Shown here piece by piece: positions 59,828-64,000 of a DNA stretch of 64,000 nucleotides (within the stretch, counting starts at the first letter, position 1; each line of letters opens with the position of its first letter). Source of the stretch: Siphonodentalium dalli (taxonomy: Eukaryota > Mollusca > Scaphopoda > Gadilida > Siphonodentaliidae); assembly GCA_032622095.1 (NCBI GenBank), contig CP136063.1:30506987-30570986 (forward strand), written 5' to 3'. Under the pieces are notes generated by a model. It did no database searches, was not told the DNA's origin, and saw nothing but the letters and a program-made list of their open reading frames with translations. A program made the position numbers and the translations under genes.

Positions 59828-61291
59828 TTGGAAGGCGTGATGGGCCGAGCAAAGAAAGCTATCAGCAGGCAACGCTCGTCGCCGGTCGTTTCTCGTCCAT
59901 CTCGGACGTCGGCGACGAGCGATGCGGCCGTACTGGAAGTAGGGGGCGTCAACCCTCATAATTGGGACCATTCGAACATCAAAAACTGGACAATCGCTCG
60001 TCTTAGGACCACATTAAGGGACAACATTATTGTTCCCGAAAGTATAAAGAAGAATGATCTTCAGAAATTGGTCCTAATGAATCGTACCAATAATGTTATT
60101 GTTTCTACTGACAATGTTGCCCACCAGCATTTACCAACCAGGGTTGACGCCCTAAGAGTAAGAGCTTCAGTGCCATCACATGCTTCAGTGCCATCACATG
60201 CTTCAGTGCCATCTCACGATTCTTATCGCAATATTTTGCCAGAAGATAATTCCCACATACGAGATGCTTCAGTGCCACCCTTGCAGCCTCAAAGCAGCTT
60301 CATGCAACATATTCCCAACTTTCATCCTAATGTGACAGACATTCAAGGAGTTTCGAATAGTTGCGAACATTTCCAAGCTGAAAGTACTAGTAATTCACAG
60401 GAACAGCAAATTTCGAGTTTGCTAGCCGCCAATCAGCAGTTGGTTGATAAACTTTGTCAAGTAAGACAGTCAAGCAGTACTTCTGCCGGGAACCTCACAC
60501 AGCCGCCAAATTCGGAATTAATGCAACCTAATATGCTGCTACGCTCGGAAGGCGTCCCTCTGGCGTCCCTCCCAGATATCGAGGCAGACATTTCACCTAT
60601 GCTCAGAGCTGACATCCTTGCAGGTAGAAATGTTAATCTGGTTCGCTTAATAATGCCTCAATTGGATAAGAGTGATAAATTTGACGCTCGTTTGTCCAAA
60701 GCTTTATCGTTGCATGAATTTATCAGAGCGTTTGGCCGCTTCAAAAATGTTATTTGCGAAGTGTTCCCCAATAGGCGAGCAGAGCTCGATGCATATTTAT
60801 CAGACATCATTCAAATAGCGTCTCAATATGGAGAGTCATTTTATACGTATCACTTGGCCTTTTCCTCCAAAGCAGCTGCTTGGTTGACCCGTGGTACCAA
60901 AGTTGATTGGTCTCTTAGAGACAATCAATTATACTGCTCCATTTTCACGAGCCAGAAATCTATGGCATGTTATTTATGCCAGAGCACGTCGCATTCCGCG
61001 AAATTTTGTATTTTGGCTTTGACCAATCGCAATTTTGGCCAATTCGCCCCACCCAAATTTGCCACACCGCCACCACCTACCGGTGGCTCGCCACCAGCTA
61101 TAGCTACCCCTACGGGGCAGGGTACGCCTTGCTTACAGTTCAATTCAGTCCGTGGCTGCTCATTCGGACCGACTTGCAAATACTCGCATCAATGTCTGTC
61201 ATGCCAAGGCCCCTATTCTCGTCAAGTTTGCAGCAAGAAGCAGTCACGGCAAAAGCCGTTTCCTTTTACCCCCCCTGGCAAATCAGCCTGA
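59828..61291 (+). CDS. Gag-like ORF1 of a DIRS/Ngaro-type retrotransposon
   Basis: 487 residues. A basic N-terminus (RAKKAISRQR) is followed by a SAP-like helix pair (residues ~50-90: WTIARLRTTLRDN...LQKLVLMN), a tandem ASVPSH triple repeat (residues ~112-129), a polar linker, then the capsid-like core (FIRAFGRFKNVICEVFPNR, YGESFYTYHLAF). Near residue 381 there is a CCHC knuckle C-x2-C-x4-H-x4-C, and near 436 a CCCH finger C-x8-C-x5-C-x3-H; both bind nucleic acid. It would package element RNA. The frame is intact. Spacing to ORF2 is 15 bp. Confidence 0.85.
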   Translation: MEGVMGRAKKAISRQRSSPVVSRPSRTSATSDAAVLEVGGVNPHNWDHSNIKNWTIARLRTTLRDNIIVPESIKKNDLQKLVLMNRTNNVIVSTDNVAHQHLPTRVDALRVRASVPSHASVPSHASVPSHDSYRNILPEDNSHIRDASVPPLQPQSSFMQHIPNFHPNVTDIQGVSNSCEHFQAESTSNSQEQQISSLLAANQQLVDKLCQVRQSSSTSAGNLTQPPNSELMQPNMLLRSEGVPLASLPDIEADISPMLRADILAGRNVNLVRLIMPQLDKSDKFDARLSKALSLHEFIRAFGRFKNVICEVFPNRRAELDAYLSDIIQIASQYGESFYTYHLAFSSKAAAWLTRGTKVDWSLRDNQLYCSIFTSQKSMACYLCQSTSHSAKFCILALTNRNFGQFAPPKFATPPPPTGGSPPAIATPTGQGTPCLQFNSVRGCSFGPTCKYSHQCLSCQGPYSRQVCSKKQSRQKPFPFTPPGKSA

Positions 61292-61306
61292 CTACCTGAT
61301 GTAAAT

Positions 61307-62948
61307 ATGCCAGCAGCTGAATCGAAAGCCACCATTCCCAATTCGATATACACTCCGGTTAACGTCGCATTCTTAGGTTGGGCGCTGCAGAGTTATCCGG
61401 ACCGGGGTTTCGTACAGTTTTTGTTAGAGGGATTTACTTCCGGTTTTCACACAGGTATTTCAGATCTGCCAAAACAATCATTAAAACTGCGAAATCTGCA
61501 ATCGGCAGTCAAAGACCCCTCGGCAGTTGACGAGCTTTTGGCAAAAGAACTAGCCAACAATTTCATATTCGGTCCATTTTCCGAGCCTCCTTTCGCCACG
61601 TATCGCATTAACCCAATCGGTATTGCAGTTAGAAAATTATCAAAGAAAAAGCGCCTTATTGTGGACCTTTCTGCACCACATAACTCGTCTAAAGAACACT
61701 CTCTTAACTCATTAATTAGTCAAGAAGAATTTTCGCTGACATACGTATCTGTCGATCACGCTGCAAAGATCATTAAACAACTACCTCCAGGCAGTCATCT
61801 TTTCCACTGCGACATTAGTAGCGCTTTCAAACTGTGTCCGACAAAAAAGGCCTTATGGCCTTATTACGGCATCAACTGGCGTGGCAAATTTTACTTCTAT
61901 TCAAAATTGTGTTTTGGCAGTCGCTCGTCCCCTAAGATTTTCAATTCTTTATCAATTGCTCTCTGCTGGATTGCCACCAACATTTATGGGATACCCAACT
62001 TGCTGCACTACTTAGACGATTTTGTCACAATTATACCCAGAGACGTTAACCCTCAGCCGGTAGTAAATAACCTGCTGAAAGCTTTTTCAGACGCCAACGT
62101 TCCTCTAGCCGAAGAGAAGTCAATAGGCCCCACTACCTGCTTAGAATTCCTAGGCATTATTTTGGATTCGGAAAGAATGGAATGTCGCCTCCCTCACGAT
62201 AAATTAGCTCGTCTCAAGCAGCTGCTGCTATCATTTATGCAAAAAAGTACCTGCTCAAAACGGGAATTATTGAGTCTGCTAGGCCATATGAGCTTCGCCG
62301 GTAAGGTCGTAGTTCCCGGCCGTTCATTCATTTCATATTTAATATCACTTGCATCATCTGTATCAGAATTGCATCATCATATTAACATATCAGCCGCTTG
62401 CCGTAGAGATATAGCCATGTGGCTTTCATTTCTGGAATCGTGGAACGGTTCCTCCGTCTTTCTGAATAACGAGTTCACATCATCAAGCGATCTGAGCCTA
62501 TATACTGATGCAAGTTCTACAATTGGTTTTGGAGGAATTTTTCGCACTCAGTGGTTTCACGGCAAGTGGCCTCTAGAAATGAAAATTGAGCATGATAAGG
62601 ACTGGTCAATGGCATTTCTGGAAATTTATCCCATAGCTATAGCATCCATGATATGGGGCCACTTATGGTCCAATAAGCGCATTGTTTTTGTGTGATAATG
62701 AAGCGACAGTTCTAATCATTAAAAAAGGCCGCTCAAAAATTCCATCAATTATGAAGCTTATTAGGCGTCTTACCCTATCGGCATTAAATCACAATTTCAT
62801 GTTTTATGCATCATACATTCCATCCAAGCATAATAATGTAGCTGACAGTCTGTCACGTTATTGTTTTCAGGAATTCCGAAAACTGGCACCGGAAGCAGAT
62901 TCCGAACCAATTCCATGCCCCGCCTTCAACGCGGTCATGGCAATCTGA
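61307..62948 (+). CDS. RT-RNase H (pol) of the retroelement, one frameshift
   Basis: The N-terminus has the usual TPVNV...YPDRGFVQFLLEGF lead-in of DIRS/Ngaro RT. Motif A is CDISSAF (residue ~167) and motif C is YLDD (~235), the magnesium-binding Asp residues. RNase H follows: LYTDASS (~400), FLEIYP (Glu), then CDNEA and HNNVADSLSR. Near 62685-62691 a run of five T breaks the frame: the first frame ends at 62695 and CDNEA resumes in the frame open to 62948. One T more would restore it, so this is either a recent deletion or a slippage site. It copies element RNA to DNA. Confidence 0.88.
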
Positions 62949-63964
62949 TCGACAGGGCAGAGGAGCTGTGGTCAAATTCTGTTTCCCCTCAAACTCGGGT
63001 CCAATACCTAGTCGGACTTAACTGGCTCAGAAAGTTTGCGCTACTAAGTGACATTCACATCAGTAGCACAGTTCAGCTACCAGTATTGAATGAAAGTGTG
63101 ATTTTACAGTTCATAGCATTCTGCCACTTTGAGATTAAGTTGTCATATTCAACTTTGAAGTTATAATTGTCAGGTATTCGTTTTTTCTATATCTCAGCTG
63201 GTCTGCCAAATCCCTTAGAGCAACCAAATGGCCATCCATGGCCAAGAATCCATGGCGTCCTCAAGAGTATTAAAAAACAACAAAGCACCACAGCTCGTCC
63301 GCGTCTGCCGATCACTTTCAATATTCTCCAAAAACTCGTAGTCAAACTCAACCTTTCGCCTTCATGCATTTCTAACATCGATTGCCTTGTAATGAAAACG
63401 GCTCTCGTCATCGGTTTCTTCGGTTTCCTCAGGTGTGGAGAATTTACCATTACCAGCGCCCGTGAAAAAGCGTCTGCCATACTATTGCGCGACATTTCCT
63501 TCATCAATCGCGAAAAGCAAAAAACAGCATCATTGCTTCTGCGGCACTCTAAGACTGACCCTTTCAAGAAAGGCGTTCATATAAAATATTTCTGCCTATC
63601 TCCAATTTGCCCAGTCTTACTTCTAGAACAATTAATCTCAGCCCGGCGTGTTAATGGAGCTTCCGAAAATTCACCCTTATTCGTTAACAGCGCCGGTGAC
63701 CCACTAACACGCCAAACTTTCGTCAGCAACCTTAAAGCTCTAATTCTCAGCTGCGGCATTTCATCACAATATTATTCAGGCCATAGCCTCCGTATTGGCG
63801 CTGCAACCACTGCATGTGCTGCGCGGCTAGAGGATCATCTGATCAAAACACTCGGCAGGTGGGAGTCTGACTGTTACACGCGATACATTCATACCCCCAT
63901 CGACACATTATATCAGGCTCATTGCGCCTTATCCCAAGCATCCAGTACCAGCAGCTGTATTTAA
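62861..63964 (+). pseudogene. Tyrosine recombinase of the retroelement, one in-frame stop
   Basis: It overlaps the end of pol in another frame, as usual in this group. An N-terminal SAM-like arm (RAEELWSNSVSPQTRVQYL, FIAFCHFEIKLSYSTLKL) is followed by a single TAA at 63164-63166, after which the same frame runs SGIRFFYISAG. The catalytic set is present: FLRCGEF (Arg), RHSKTD (Lys), SGHSLRIGAAT (His-x2-Arg), LGRWES (Trp in place of the second His) and YTRYI (Tyr). It would integrate circular element DNA without a target duplication. Only one stop separates it from an open frame. The 3' terminal repeats lie outside the window. Confidence 0.85.
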
Positions 63965-64000
63965 GTTAGTCATGTTCACCCATGTTCTTGTTAATGTACA

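Overview
This is AT-rich metazoan nuclear DNA, most likely from a marine invertebrate; a mollusc or other lophotrochozoan is my guess, from the repeat style and gene families rather than any marker gene. It has intronless C2H2 zinc-finger genes, spliced exons with GT..AG borders, a tRNA-derived SINE, and at least ten DNA-transposon families that can be delimited by target-site duplications (TSDs). I see no prokaryotic operon, rRNA, CRISPR array or certain tRNA gene.

Layout. (1) 1-15882 is part of a tandem array with a ~6.33 kb unit: two full copies and a third that breaks off before its zinc-finger gene. Each full copy carries a 10-finger gene followed by a decaying tail of further fingers, an ATTAA-rich minisatellite and a CCAACGTTGG-rich minisatellite. 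(2) 15883-28236 holds two more intact zinc-finger genes (13 and 11 fingers) of the same family, with relic BED/hAT sequence, a MULE-like element whose empty site is also present in this window, and a tRNA-SINE with its TSD. (3) 28237-45590 is a transposon-rich stretch: a Harbinger-like element with TTA duplication, a Harbinger transposase pseudogene with a convergent partner gene, hAT elements, TTAA-flanked MITEs with a very strong internal hairpin, a pogo/Tigger transposase relic split by a hAT element, and one possible multi-exon host gene (40.4-42.6 kb). (4) 45.6-51.3 kb is a decayed LTR retrotransposon (LTR, primer-binding site, gag) followed by an SGNH-hydrolase relic, interrupted by two kinds of DNA transposon. 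(5) 51331-56501 is a 5.2 kb TTAA-flanked element that carries a broken gene for a P2X7-receptor C-terminal ('ballast') domain protein, itself hit by a hAT element in its last codons. (6) 57-58.6 kb has a PHD-finger ORF. (7) 59.0 kb to the end is a nearly intact tyrosine-recombinase retrotransposon (DIRS/Ngaro type): gag with a CCHC knuckle plus a CCCH finger, RT-RNase H, and tyrosine recombinase, with one frameshift and one stop.

How it fits together. The zinc-finger genes are the main host-like genes. They share a TATA box about 100 bp upstream, a common start (MGDA) and, in the two intact downstream genes, a common C-terminus (YISPN). They sit among many transposons, and C2H2 arrays often evolve under that pressure, but that link is inference. 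The strongest candidates for undescribed systems are the TTAA element with P2X7-ballast cargo, the ~69 bp hairpin shared by two different TTAA MITE families, and the SGNH hydrolase beside a retrotransposon.
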